A stretch of DNA of 64,000 nucleotides, taken from NCBI GenBank assembly GCA_030620095.1, contig JAUTXW010000331.1, positions 62,001 to 126,000 of the forward strand, in the 5' to 3' direction. Shown piece after piece: positions 1 to 11,014 of this stretch (its first letter is position 1; each line of letters begins with the position of its first letter). Both the position numbers and the translations under genes were made by a program. The notes below the pieces were generated by a model. That model was given only the letters and a program-made list of their open reading frames with translations. It had not been told where the DNA came from and ran no database searches. The DNA is from Kuschelorhynchus macadamiae (lineage: Eukaryota; Arthropoda; Insecta; Coleoptera; Curculionidae).

Positions 1-1890
1 AATGTAAAATAAAATACCCCTAGTTGGATCCCAACTTTGCATTGTATTCCGTACAATTTTGATTCATCGAGAGATCTCCTCGTCGAATAACGCCCGGGGC
101 CGAAGTTGTTGACTTTCACAACTCGCAGAGTTGCCAGTTTACGACGTACTGCTCCAGATCACCTTTAGACGCTTATAGATAATCATAATTTTTGTATTGT
201 ATTTCTAAAAAAGTAAATTCTGGCAATACCGAACCACATATTTTTCTGGGCGTTCTAATTAAACTGCGACTTGAATAGTTGATGTCGTTAATTTATTTAT
301 ATTTGATGGACTAGTATTTTTTTCTCTATCAAATATATGATTGTGTCTTGTAAAATTAGATAGAATAGTAGTGGCGTATATACAATATAGGCAAAAAAGC
401 ATTGCCTACTCAGAATTCTCTTAATTATTTTAAATTATTATGGCATTTTTTCTATAAATTTAATATAAAATTCACCATCTATTAATAAACATTTTAAAAA
501 AGTGTCGAACCACCTAAAATTATTTCGCCACAAGAGCCAATAGATAAGCAAAATTCGATCACCATGCGACAAAGATATTAAAATAATCGTAGGCATAGAA
601 TAAAAAGAAATGCGCGAGCCGAAATATGTCATAATACTGATTATAATCGGCATGCTGCCGAGTCACAATATGGGTTATTATAGAAATAATTGATGAGTTT
701 AGTCTTTCTTTCTCGTCCTGTTACGTACTTAAATAAACTATAGCAATGTCCTGAAACATTTTTAGGGACAAACACAAACTGAAATATTACTTTAACTGTT
801 TTAATTTTTCGTCCTAATATTCTAGACTTCCTCCATACGAAATGTTTATATTTTGTGAAGATAAGAAAATGTGGCGTGTATTTCCTTAATTATTAAAGTT
901 AACAAATATAATAACAATAAAATTACAGTCAGTAGTGACTGCGGGACGATCGTTTTCTTGTTTAACAAGTCGCACTTCTTTGCGAAATACATGTTTAAAG
1001 AATTTATCTATTAGTTTTACAAGACACAAAAATAGCCACATTATTAAACTGATTTTTTACAAAGAACTAATGCATTTTTTATGGTAATTGGTATTTGAAT
1101 TTTAAACTACCTTTGAATGCAATTAATAATTGTAATTGAATTACTTTGAATTACTCGTGGTTTCTAATTTTCATCACGAATCGAGTATCGTGCATTCGTC
1201 TTTGGGAATACATTAAAATAAACGAACATTTCATTGGGATGCAAAGGGCGTTTCGGGTTCTACTTCGGGCTTAATTCACATGTTGTTGCTGGGCCTTGTG
1301 TTTTTTTCTTTTTCATTGCATATCTCAAGGTTTTCCGCTATTCTCGAAGAAAATGCAGGAATACCACGGGAAATGACGGTGATGCAAACGTTTAGAAATC
1401 GGCTACAAATGTGTTTCAAAAATTAGTTCAAAGCATAGCTAAGATAAACTTTATTCTTTTAAATAGAAAAAGTGTTTAATTACATTAACTAGGTGTTATT
1501 TATTATTAACGTTTAAAATATGGGAAATTTTTCTGCCGCACCCTGTACATCTAGAATATTGAATTTAGGACCTTTTTGCGTTTAATCAACAGAGTTTTGG
1601 TTTTGGAATGTCATCCCATATTTAACTCAAATATGACAAAAAGTGGACTTAAGTTGTTTCTGAAATCAATGATTCAATTGTTAATAATCCTTCATGTTTA
1701 GTAACATTGAACCGAGCACTAAAAATGGGTTAGTTTCGGCCTACTGAATGGACTGTTAAATGAAAGTTACCTAGAACCTCATTGAGTGTCTAAAATCCGA
1801 AGTATATTGTTATTATTATTTTAATTAATGTATTGTAAAAAAATATTGTAAGTTTACTGCTAGTGAAAAGTAACTTTTACAATTTTACAG
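1..1890. other. Non-coding DNA upstream of the first recognised host exon
   Basis: AT-rich DNA without a supported gene. It is presumably intron or upstream sequence of the host gene whose exon begins at 1891. At about 1539-1549 there is a CACCCTGTACA motif, the reverse complement of the TGTACAGGGTG end seen on the foldback element at 18201, so a small fragment of that or a related DNA element may end here. Nothing else stands out. Confidence 0.5.
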
Positions 1891-2102
1891 GTGGTAATCG
1901 AGGAAGTTTAGGTTCGGTTGGCAAACCTACAAGTTCCACATTGGTAAGCCTTACTGGGCTATTTAAAGAAAAAGATGAACGTAATCCCCCACCTAACGAA
2001 AACCAGAGCCAAAACAGAACCGGCACTGAAGAAAGATTAGGGGAATCGCGAGATCCTGTTGCCGAAACGAGTGAAAATGAATTTGTTGGATCGAGAGTGA
2101 AA
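1891..2102 (+). CDS. Internal exon of a host gene (Ser/Pro/Glu-rich linker)
   Basis: An open exon bounded by a polypyrimidine/AG acceptor (TTTTACAG before 1891) and a consensus donor (GTAAGT at 2103). It enters in phase 1 and leaves in phase 0. The peptide is low-complexity and polar: Gly/Ser-rich at the start (NRGSLGSVGKPTSS), then an acidic, Pro/Asn/Glu-rich stretch with a PPPNENQSQN segment, ending in VGSRVK. This looks like a disordered linker leading into the compact C-terminal module encoded by the exons at 10874 and 13097, with which it joins in frame. I do not recognise the protein. Upstream exons must lie outside the window. Confidence 0.65.
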
Positions 2103-4017
2103 GTAAGTGAACTCACGTAATTACGTGTCTTTTATGCCTCTGTAACATTTCAAAGAATCATTTTTATTTTTGCAATTTTTTTGTCGCTGGAACAAGCAGT
2201 GTAACAGATAAGTTTTGGAACTGTTAAACGATGATGACGTCACTACTTGAAAGCAACACTGTGTTCGCCTGATATGTGTGCTGTATAGTCGTTTTATGAT
2301 TTAATTTGTCGTGGTCATCTTGTTATAAGGTCTGATCGACTGTAAGGTCGAAACACGTGTCACGAAGTAAATTTTAAAGTGAAAATATATATCTGACTGA
2401 GACCTAGACTAATTCATTCTTTTCTTTAAATTCTTAATATCAGGTTTTTTAGAGAAATTTAGACGATTGCTCTGTATTAAAAGCTGAAAATTGACAAAAC
2501 CACTGTCTAGTTCATCACATAAACTGATCTTACGATTTATCTCAGATTCCTTTTTTTTTTTTCGTTTGAGTTTATTGTCTCCTGAATCACGATATGGTAA
2601 CATCTTTAATTTAAATCAAACAAAATGTATAATGGTCGTTATGGCGAAGATAAAAAGAAAATTATTAAGTGAAAATTTCGCAGTGCAAGCTTATTGAATT
2701 ACTGTATGCGGTAAGCTATTGGATATTTATTTTTACTTTTTAATTTAAAGATAAATAAATGTATTGGTAAGTTATATATAATTGGATATAGAAATGAATC
2801 TAAGAGTACCTTTAGCATTCGTTTAAATACTGGTTGCACATACATAGAAAGTTAACTGAGGGATCCTAACTTCAAATTCGTTTTTTGTAATGTTTTTTTT
2901 CTCATTTCATTTATGATCTCAGTAAAATATTATATGTAATAATGTATAACTGATTTTTGCAAAATAAAAATGAATGGCGATTGGCCAATAATGGTATGTT
3001 TAAAACACAGAATATTGGCTAAGAAAGCATTCAATAAATATTTTTTGAATCAGGAAATGCAGGGCAGCTTAGGTAGATTGTTTTGAGATTCTTATTGGAT
3101 CTTATTTTATTTTTATTTTTACTTGTGTATCACATTTTTAATTGTTGGGAATTTTATATAAATTGGCGTGACACAGTTCATTTATTTTTTTGGTTACTTT
3201 TTTTTGTTGAAGCTGGATCGTTTTTGAAAAACTATGTTTTACTATTCGGTGAAAATTAGGTTTTTTAAATTATAGGAGAAGCAATTTAATCAATTAACTA
3301 TCGAAAATAGCAATTTATGATACCAGTGTGAAAAGGGTAGCTTTAACACACACGTGTGAAAGTCGCTTCGCTCGTTCCATAATTTGTACGAATGCATTAA
3401 ACGCACTTTCACATGTATAATAAAAAAGACTCTACGACATGCAATTTTTAATTTTAATGAATTTGTAAAATTTCAAGTACCTGGATTTGTCAACTCGATT
3501 GATATGGTGCTAAGATGTTATTTATTTAATTGCTTTTGTGTCAATCAAGTTACCAAACTATATTTAATTCAAAAAGGTGAGGCATCCAACCGAGAATATT
3601 TTATTAGCATACTTCCACCTGAAATCGAAGCCAGAAAAACTATGATCATTTTGGAAAAATATCGATATAAGAGTACAACAATTTAGTTTGGTTTTTAGAG
3701 AAACAATCGGAGGAGAACGTACCGTGAATTATGTTTGTAGGATTTAAGGTCTATTTGTACATATCAGTGTCTTATCAGTACCGACCACCGACCTATACAA
3801 GTGGACTGATGATTGATATTTATGAAATACAGTCGTGAAAAGTAGCAAACCAAACCTTGAGCGAAAAAATGTTTTACCAGCTGTTTAAGGGGAATAAGGA
3901 TAATCGGAAACACTCCAGTACGGTATCGGTATTTTTCGATATTTGTGCATAGATATACAATAGACGAGCAAGATTTTCATTTTGTGGATGAAACGTATTT
4001 TAAATTATTAAATCAGA

Positions 4018-4047
4018 AACATCGAGGAGATAAACCTCCTCGATGTT
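4018..4047. repeat. Perfect 12-bp hairpin
   Basis: AACATCGAGGAG (4018-4029) is followed after a 6-nt loop by its exact reverse complement CTCCTCGATGTT (4036-4047). It is GC-richer than its surroundings and lies in the host intron. Too short for a typical microRNA precursor; function unknown. Confidence 0.7.
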
Positions 4048-4772
4048 ATTATTAGAAAAAATGGTCAAAAATAATTTTGTTTTCAGGGAAGTAATGATAA
4101 TATTTTTGTTAATATGCATATTTTTATGCCTTTTTAATTTTAGCGTAACAAGTAACCCTTAGTCTTTACTTTTGTATTATTTTACTAATACTATAATACA
4201 ATGGCATTCATAGTATAAACGTTTTACATATATTGCTTATTTGTTTTACTGAAAACCACAAATGTCGTAACGTAAATAAAAGATATATTTGCAAACGTGT
4301 AATAAACATTTGTTGTTTTAAAAACCATTTTTTTCTTTCAACTTGAAAATTGTTAGTGCTAAATGCGTGTTTAGGATTTTATCAGGCAAGGAACCCCTGT
4401 GCGCTGACTAATGTAAACCATTAATTGTTCTTTTTCTTTAAACTTTATAGTGGTGTTTAAATAATAAAAATACTACAGTAAATACAAGAGCTGATCAAAG
4501 TAAACTATATTCTAGTAGAAATTGTAATTTTGGTAATTTGAATTTTAAACATTTTGAAGGGAGGTTTTGATTTTTGTATAATTTATAAAATATAAGCCAG
4601 TCATCACCTACAGATCAGTTCTAAGACGCATGAAACATTACAATTCTTACAAGTTGATAGACGGTTTAGCGAATTGACTCACTTTCAGTTGCTTAACATA
4701 TTTTGCCTTATTTTGGTGTGTATATGTCTGAGGAATAGTGGATGTGTTATTGTCTAAGGAATAATCCTAATT

Positions 4773-4810
4773 GATAGTACAAACTTACTCGAAGTTAAGT
4801 TTGTACTATC
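4773..4810. repeat. Perfect 15-bp hairpin
   Basis: GATAGTACAAACTTA (4773-4787) and its exact reverse complement TAAGTTTGTACTATC (4796-4810) enclose an 8-nt loop. A perfect 15-bp stem is unlikely by chance in a random 38-nt window. It may be the collapsed ends of a miniature inverted-repeat element. No transcript evidence is visible. Confidence 0.75.
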
Positions 4811-5591
4811 GGGGCCAGAATTACATTAATTGATTCTCCTTTTACAATGCTTGATCATTTTTCGATTTCTTTAGTATTTCTTCATTTGAGGATAGTTGAC
4901 ACTTGATTAGATTTTTATGGTTCAAGAAACTAACAAAATATATTCTTGTGTGTCTTTGTCAAAAAAGCAAGCAGCATATATGTGTGTAGTTTGTTTCTTA
5001 TAAATATGTGTCATTTTTGGTGGTTTTAAAAACATATGTGTCTAGTATTGGTTTATTGATTGAAAAAAACTGTATGTATCCTCATAATTTTCAAAGTGAT
5101 TAACTCACAAATAATCTCATTATTTGAAGAAATAGAAGGCTAATTAAAGTTTATCCTCCGAATGGACCTTTATAAAAAAAAGTAATATTTATCACTGCCT
5201 TGCCACTAAATATGCTAATTTACTGATAAGAAGACCCTAAATTTTTATTTATCGGGTCAGGCGAAATTCCATTTTTTTTTTAAACAAGGAAATTTATATT
5301 ATTTAGTTCTAGTAGAGTTTTAGCAATGCACAATATTGGTGTCTGTTTGCAAAGACAACTTTAAATATATTTAAATTTATAAAACAATAATAATAATTGG
5401 TCCTTATTGTTTTCCTTCCTTTCTTCCCTCTTTTTCTAGTGGTCTTCTTTGTTTGTGTCTTTTAAGTCGTCCAGACAGGCCCCTGGGCGTGAAGCGTGTT
5501 ATAATGTTTTTTTTTTTTTCATTATAATTATACACTGTTTGTTTTATTGAGTTTAGCTTTTTCTCTCTAATTTTATAAATAATTTGGTGTC

Positions 5592-6326
5592 ATGAGTGGC
5601 AAGGAGAGCAATGTTAATTCATCGCAAAAGTCGACTGCTTGCTTCAAATGCTGGGTGAACAAGGAATTTTCTAATCTAGTTTGTATCGTATGCTGCAACG
5701 TCTTTCATCTCAGCTGCATTAACAGAAGAAGCTATTTCAAGGTAATAGAAAATCACCGAGTTTACTGTTCTAAGAAGTGTGAAGATATAAGTAAAGAAAA
5801 TAAACTCACTGAATTCGAGAAATTTGAGGAAAAGTTTGGGGCACTGAATCAAACTCTGAGGACCCAAGAGCAAATTTATGAAAGGAGTATCTGTGAGAAG
5901 GATGAACAACTTGCTGAGCATCAACAAGAAATAAAAAATTTAATTGCCACCCTTAATGCAAAGGAATCCCTTCTACTTCGGCATCGAAAAAATTCGCTGA
6001 GTTTCCAAGAAGATGTTGCAGAGGCAGAGCAGCATTTTGAGGAGAAATTAAGGTAATCGCGCGAAACAATCTTAATGTTAAATAAAAGGATACCCAAGTT
6101 TGAAGAAGAAAAAAATACTTTAAGTGAAAAATGTATCAACCAACAAGTACGGTCAAGGAAATTGGAAAACGAACTAAGCGATTTAAATCAAACCATGAAA
6201 GAAATGCTGGCTAGCTTAAACACGTTGGAGGTAGACAATGACTGGTACCAATCTGAATTAACTAAGCTAAGAAGTGCGGTAAATATACAAAAGTTACCAG
6301 TCGTGAACCCAGATGCTATTTGCTGA
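5592..6326 (+). pseudogene. LINE ORF1: PHD-like zinc finger plus coiled coil (frameshifted)
   Basis: The first 154 codons open with a cysteine/histidine array: C17-x2-C20, C31-x2-C34, H39-x2-C42 and C59-x3-C63. This is the C4HC3 pattern of a PHD-like finger found in the ORF1 of several insect CR1/Jockey-group LINEs. It is followed by long heptad-like, charged stretches (EKFEEKFGALNQTLRTQEQ), a coiled coil probably used for ORF1p self-association on RNA. A stop at 6054 and a frame change separate it from a second coiled-coil block (6075-6326: LENELSDLNQTMKEMLASLN). The role is inferred from family architecture; it is non-functional as read. Confidence 0.7.
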
Positions 6327-6339
6327 TGACTTCGTTAGT

Positions 6340-8417
6340 GTTTTCGTTTCATCTTCAAATTTTCCTCTTGTACAGATTGACCCCCTACCATCCAGCAATT
6401 GAAGTGAAGTATAAAATTAAATATGTTTCGCCGATAAAAAATCAAAATCAAGTGTTTACCAGTTTCATAAAGCAAATTTCGTCAGTTTGGATATTTTTTA
6501 TAAGCAGTCCGACTGGTCATTCTTATTGTCTGAGCCGGATATTAACAGAATGGATGAACAGTTCTATGAGGTTTTATTTCAGGGTATCAATAATTGTATC
6601 CCCAAGAAGATCGTGGCTGACTGTAAATATCCCAAATGGTTTGACTTTCCCTTAAAAAAGCTTATTGGGCAAAATAATTGCTTATACAAAAGATATAAAA
6701 GGACCGACAAACTTGCTGACTATTTGGCCTATTCTGACATAAGACGTGAGGTTAAACTTCGAATTGATTATGTGTTATCTTACATATGTCACACAGACTG
6801 AGCTACTTATCCCGGAAACCATTAAATACTTTTGGTCATTTGTACGAAACTTAAGAAGGGACTCCAATCTGCCCAGTGTTATGAATTTTGAACGGCAAGA
6901 AATCACTGGTTCAAATAGCATCGCAAATGCTTTTGCTACTCACTTTCAGCCTTGCTATACTTACCACCATAATTTAGACTTTAGTAAAATTGATCCAATA
7001 AGTTATTCAGGAAAGATACTATCAACATATTGTTTTACAGAGGCAGAGATCTTTAATAAATTAAAGGACCTTGATCCCTCCAAGAAGGCTGGCCCTGATA
7101 GAATTCCTACTATTCTATTGCAACGATGCTGTGAGTCATTGTCTCAGCCTCTATGTATAATGTTTCAGAGATCCATTAATCTGGGTTCCTTTCCTGAATT
7201 TTGGAAGTTTTCTATCCTTCTACCCATTTTCAAATCTGGTGATAAGTGATGTGAAGAACTACAGAGGTATTTCTTTACTTTCACATATACCAAAGCTCTT
7301 TGAGGCAATTATCACCGATCATATATTTGAGTCTTTAAAACACTCTATTACGAGTATGCAACATGGTTTTTATCGTGGTCGTTCAACAACTACCAATCTT
7401 GCAATATTTCAAAACTACTTAGTGACATCGGTTGAGGCTGGCGAGCAGATCGATGTTATTTACACTGACATCTAAGGCTTTTGACAGTGTTTGCCATCAG
7501 CTTCTGTTATAGAAATTACAGCAAATTGGTTTTTGTGGAAAATATCTTGAGTGGATCAAATCGTATTTATTTAATCGTCGCCAGCAAGTCAACATATGCA
7601 GTTCAGTCTCCAGGGAGATTCTTGTGACATCGGGTGTCCCGCAGGGTTCGCATGTGGGTTCAGTTCTCTTTCTGCTCTTTATAAATGATATAATATATTG
7701 TTTCGAATTTTCAGAATGTCTTTTATATGCAGACGACTTAAAATTCTTCTCCCCAGTCTCCTCAGACTCCAATCCTCTGCAGTCTGATATGGAAAGGCTC
7801 GTCAAATAGTGCAGAACTAATTGTCTCTCTCTTAACATCTCGAAATGTAAAGTGCTCGCTTTTCACAAATGTATTAATACCATACCCTCCACCTACTTCA
7901 TAGGTAATGTAAACCTTGAAGTTGTTAGTTCTTTCACGGACCTAGGTGTTATTTTTGATGAAAATATTACTTTTAATCTATTAATCTACATATTGGTAAC
8001 ATTGTACTTAAGGGTTTTAAACTTCTGGGTTTTATAAAGCGACATACGAAACACATAACTGATACCAAAGCAATTGGGTGTCTCTATAACTCATTGGTTC
8101 GTAGTGTTCTAGAATATTGTTGTACAATATGGAATCCATCATACCAGTGCCACATCGACAGAATTGAAAAGGTGCAAAATAGGTTTTCAAAATACCTGTT
8201 ACATAAATTGCATTTCCCATATCAAGGTCTGTCATCTAATATTAGAGCTCTTTTTTGCGGCCTTCAAACCCTTGAATTTAGAAGAAAGAAGGCACTTCTG
8301 GTCTTTTTGCATAAATTGGTGAATGGGGGGATTGACTGCGAAGTGCTGCTTGGATCAGTCCCGTTTTTAGTGCCTATTAGAAAAACAAGACAATCACAGC
8401 TGTTTGTTAAAAGGTAA
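6340..8417 (+). pseudogene. LINE ORF2: endonuclease tail and reverse transcriptase (broken)
   Basis: Recognisable reverse-transcriptase motifs occur in order across several frames: a thumb-proximal spacer (DWSFLLSEPDINRMDEQFYE), the palm entry (LDPSKKAGPDRIPTILL), the DVKNYRGISLLSHIPKLFE block, QHGFYRGRSTTTNL, the KAFDSV aspartate motif near 7473, SGVPQGSHVGSVLFLLFINDI (7627-7690) and the catalytic YADD (about 7726). Breaks include a stop at 7247, a frame change near 7475, a stop at 7807 and further frame changes after 7850. Downstream, RSVLEYCCTIWNPSY (from 8094) matches the conserved C-terminal region of Jockey/CR1-group ORF2. Only the very end of the endonuclease domain is left. Confidence 0.8.
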
Positions 8418-8889
8418 TAAATAAAATATGATATTTTCAGACTAAGCACTTTGCAGCTGAAAAGGCAGTTAACCGGATTGGTTTTGTAATGTTTTTTGGT
8501 CCATATTGATGTTACTTTTTGTTTATGTAGTTGTGTAGTTTTATCATTATTCGTGTATTATTTTATTTCAATTGAAAATCTTTCTCATTGGTTATTTTTG
8601 TTTGCTGATCTGACATATTTTTTTTTAGAGTTACTGACTTCATTATTTATTTATTTGACAGTGTACGTTTCTGAAGGGCCACTTGCCGGTGCGTGCATCG
8701 GATACGTCCTTACATTAATTAATAAATTTGTTAAGTCAACTTTCTACAGGGACCAGTGTTCATCTTTCCCCTCGTCCAGCGGCCATGCTCATGGGGCATG
8801 CTTTATAACAAGATTCTATTAGTAATGCATACAAATTCGAGGTATAATATATGTATATGATCTGTAATAATAAACAGTGTAACTTTGAA

Positions 8890-10873
8890 CAATAATAAGT
8901 TTGGTTTTAAATCCTATGACAGATTTTCAAATCTTAGGCTAATAATTTAAGCGTAAAAAAAAGTAAATTTAGATCAGACCTAACTTGACAGCTGTACGTT
9001 TAAGAATCTGAATTATAACTAAATAACTCAAAAATTTTAATTTTCGGTTGGTTTTGTTAGTTTGACAACTGTCAATTCTAGATTTAGAAAAATATGTATC
9101 AAAATTACTATTTAGTACGCAGAACCCCAAATCGATAATTTAACATTATTAACAAATTAATATTAACTAATTTTTATAGCTGTCAAATCTTTGAGAGAGT
9201 CATCAGAAACCCAGCTATTAGCGAATACCCCATATCGATATTTTAAACGGTTAAAAAATTATACTAGTAACAATTGTTACCAATTAAAAAAAAGATATCT
9301 TATATCGCATAAAAGTTACACTACAAAACAATTTAACTACTCTTAATTAAATATGTCTAAAGATATACAAAATCTTATCAATACTATTCCTGTATAACAC
9401 ATAAGCATTTGTTACCTTTGGCCAAAATACGTTATTTCTTACCCATCCAGAATAAATAAAATCCTATCAGAGCCGTATACAAAACAGATGCAAATCTTAA
9501 TGATCCCTGATGATGATTTATCAGTTTAGTATAAGCTTAAATTATACACGTTTTGGACACTGCTTTATTTCATAAGCAAAAAGGTCCGGTTTTGAAAAAG
9601 TACCAAGGTCAGCAACATTTACTAGTAATCACTGCAAAAAATTAAATTAAAACTACCTATTGCTGAATCTCCAGTTTACTGGAAATTGCAACAATGGCAG
9701 ACCGAATAAATATATCACTCTGTATATTAATACTAGAAAAAAAAAACACAGAACATACTAAAATAAGCGACACTTTTTATAGATATCCGGTATCCCCTAT
9801 AAAGGAAAAAATAAAAATAAAACTACTTCTGAATAACCCGTATAACCAAGAAAGCTACTTGGAGTCATCGTTGGCACGACTGAATTATTATTGATTATTA
9901 TAATTACGTTCAAGTTGCGTACAAAATTAGGCATCCAACACTTGCTAGAACTTTACAAAATAAACAGGCTTTGTGAATTTTATTGTACTTTTCGATCTTT
10001 ATCCATTTTCCCAGCCCCCCGAAGCATTTGAGAAGATATTCACAAATGTCTGAACCCACCTAGTTTTAAAAATTAGTTGCTGATCCAAGAGGTACGTACG
10101 GCGCCGGCGCGAGGCGGTACGAATATTGAAAGTGGGGCAAAAAAATTCTTGCACACTACATTAAAAAAATGTTTCAAAATTATCATCAATCGGGGTAAAT
10201 TTTGTACCAGTCTCGAAAAAGTGTAGATGTTTCTTCCGTGTATCTATCTATCTGGACATGACAAAAAAAATTAATTTTAATTTTAAATGGCTTCTCCTTT
10301 ATATGTTTGGGCGTAATTTTGGCGACATGGTTATTTAATTCCTAGTCGGTAATTTCGACCCCGACCGATATCCTGTGCTCCGATATTGCCCGTTAACGAA
10401 TTTGTCCGGGAAATACGAAAAAAAATACCCTACCTCGAAAAATTAACTGTCGCGGCCTGAATCTTGCATCAACGGGGTTTAAAAAAAGTTCCCTTATCGT
10501 ATGCTACTGCTCGGTACATAAACGCCTCACCCAATTGTTTTTTTTTTTTATTCAAAAGATACGGTCATTTATCCTCTGTGATTGCCTTTAAACATTTTTC
10601 TGAGCCGACTAAAAAACTCAAATTTAAATAAAAATCCGTTCGAAGGTTCCCAGAGACGCACAATAAACAAGAGTATTCGACTCTTGTTAACAATGGGACA
10701 AATAGTATTAATGTACATTGTAAGTAGGTCTGGCCTAACTCTTAAACCTTTGTAGTGAATCTGGTCGTTTTCTATGTTAATGTACAATACGTCATAAGTA
10801 TGTTATATTGATACGTATTATCTTGATTTATCAACTACAACAAAATAAAGGTCCCGTTTTAATTTATTTGTAG
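8890..10873 (+). other. Host intron between the LINE and the second exon
   Basis: No gene is supported here. The part at about 10130-10560 belongs to a dispersed repeat (separate entry). At the end, a TTTATTTGTAG acceptor leads into the exon at 10874. Confidence 0.5.
10130..10560 (+). repeat. Dispersed repeat, copy 1 (related to 14095-14360)
   Basis: The stretch starting GGGGCAAAAAAATTC shares a clear but diverged alignment with 14098 onward: GGGCAAAAAAAATTC, then matching CATTAAAA / CATTTAAAA, TACCAGTCTCG / TACTGGTCTCT, GTAGATGTTTCTTC / GTAGACATTTCTTC. This is an unclassified interspersed repeat, GC-richer than its surroundings. Boundaries are approximate. Confidence 0.55.
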
Positions 10874-11014
10874 ATAATGGATCCTAATTTAGTACATGAC
10901 TGCATAAACCTAGGCAGGAGGATTGACGTGTCTTGGCCAACCGAATACATGCGTTGCCGGGGAGGCCGCTCTTATTGGAAAGACTGGGTACCTGAAGCAG
11001 GAATGGAAGGTCCA
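10874..11014 (+). CDS. Penultimate exon of the host gene
   Basis: A 141-bp exon (47 codons) with a TTTGTAG acceptor and a GTACGT donor at 11015, phase 0 on both sides. It joins the upstream exon as SRVK-IMDPNLVHD and the downstream one as EAGMEGP-VVHKW. The peptide contains NLGRRIDVSWPTEYM and RCRGGRSYWKDW, rich in Trp, Cys, Gly and Arg and typical of a folded, conserved domain rather than a linker. Its composition and the joined sequence suggest a small beta-rich module. I cannot name the family with confidence. The phase match on both sides supports one gene. Confidence 0.75.

Larger units (their letters stand above)
2103..5400 (+). other. First part of a long host intron
   Basis: Non-coding AT-rich sequence between exons at 1891 and 10874. 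It holds two short perfect hairpins (4018-4047 and 4773-4810, listed separately) and a CRE-like TGACGTCA at 2235. I see no further exon that fits the phase of the flanking ones. A fragment at about 3330-3420 has repeated TTTCACA/GTGTGAAA words but no clear element boundaries. Confidence 0.5.
5420..8890 (+). mobile_element. Decayed LINE (CR1/Jockey-like, PHD-type ORF1) in host intron
   Basis: A degenerate non-LTR retrotransposon with a zinc-finger/coiled-coil ORF1 (5592-6326) and the remains of an ORF2 reverse transcriptase (6340-8417), in the same orientation as the host gene. Most of the apurinic endonuclease domain is missing between the two ORFs, so an internal deletion has occurred. The 5' boundary is placed near the pyrimidine-rich stretch before 5592 and the 3' boundary near 8890; both are approximate. 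It sits between host exons 1891-2102 and 10874-11014 and would be removed by splicing. Confidence 0.75.

Noticed and set aside
2235..2242. CRE palindrome TGACGTCA (also at 19254-19261)
   Set aside because: An 8-bp word in intronic or intergenic DNA without a nearby promoter is not enough evidence for a regulatory site.
3384..3686. 100-codon open frame as a small host gene
   Set aside because: No splice context, domain or compositional sign; a frame of this length is expected now and then in 64 kb.
9694..9894. 66-codon open frame beginning MADRINIS
   Set aside because: Lys/Asn/Ile-rich as expected from AT-rich noncoding DNA; no motif.
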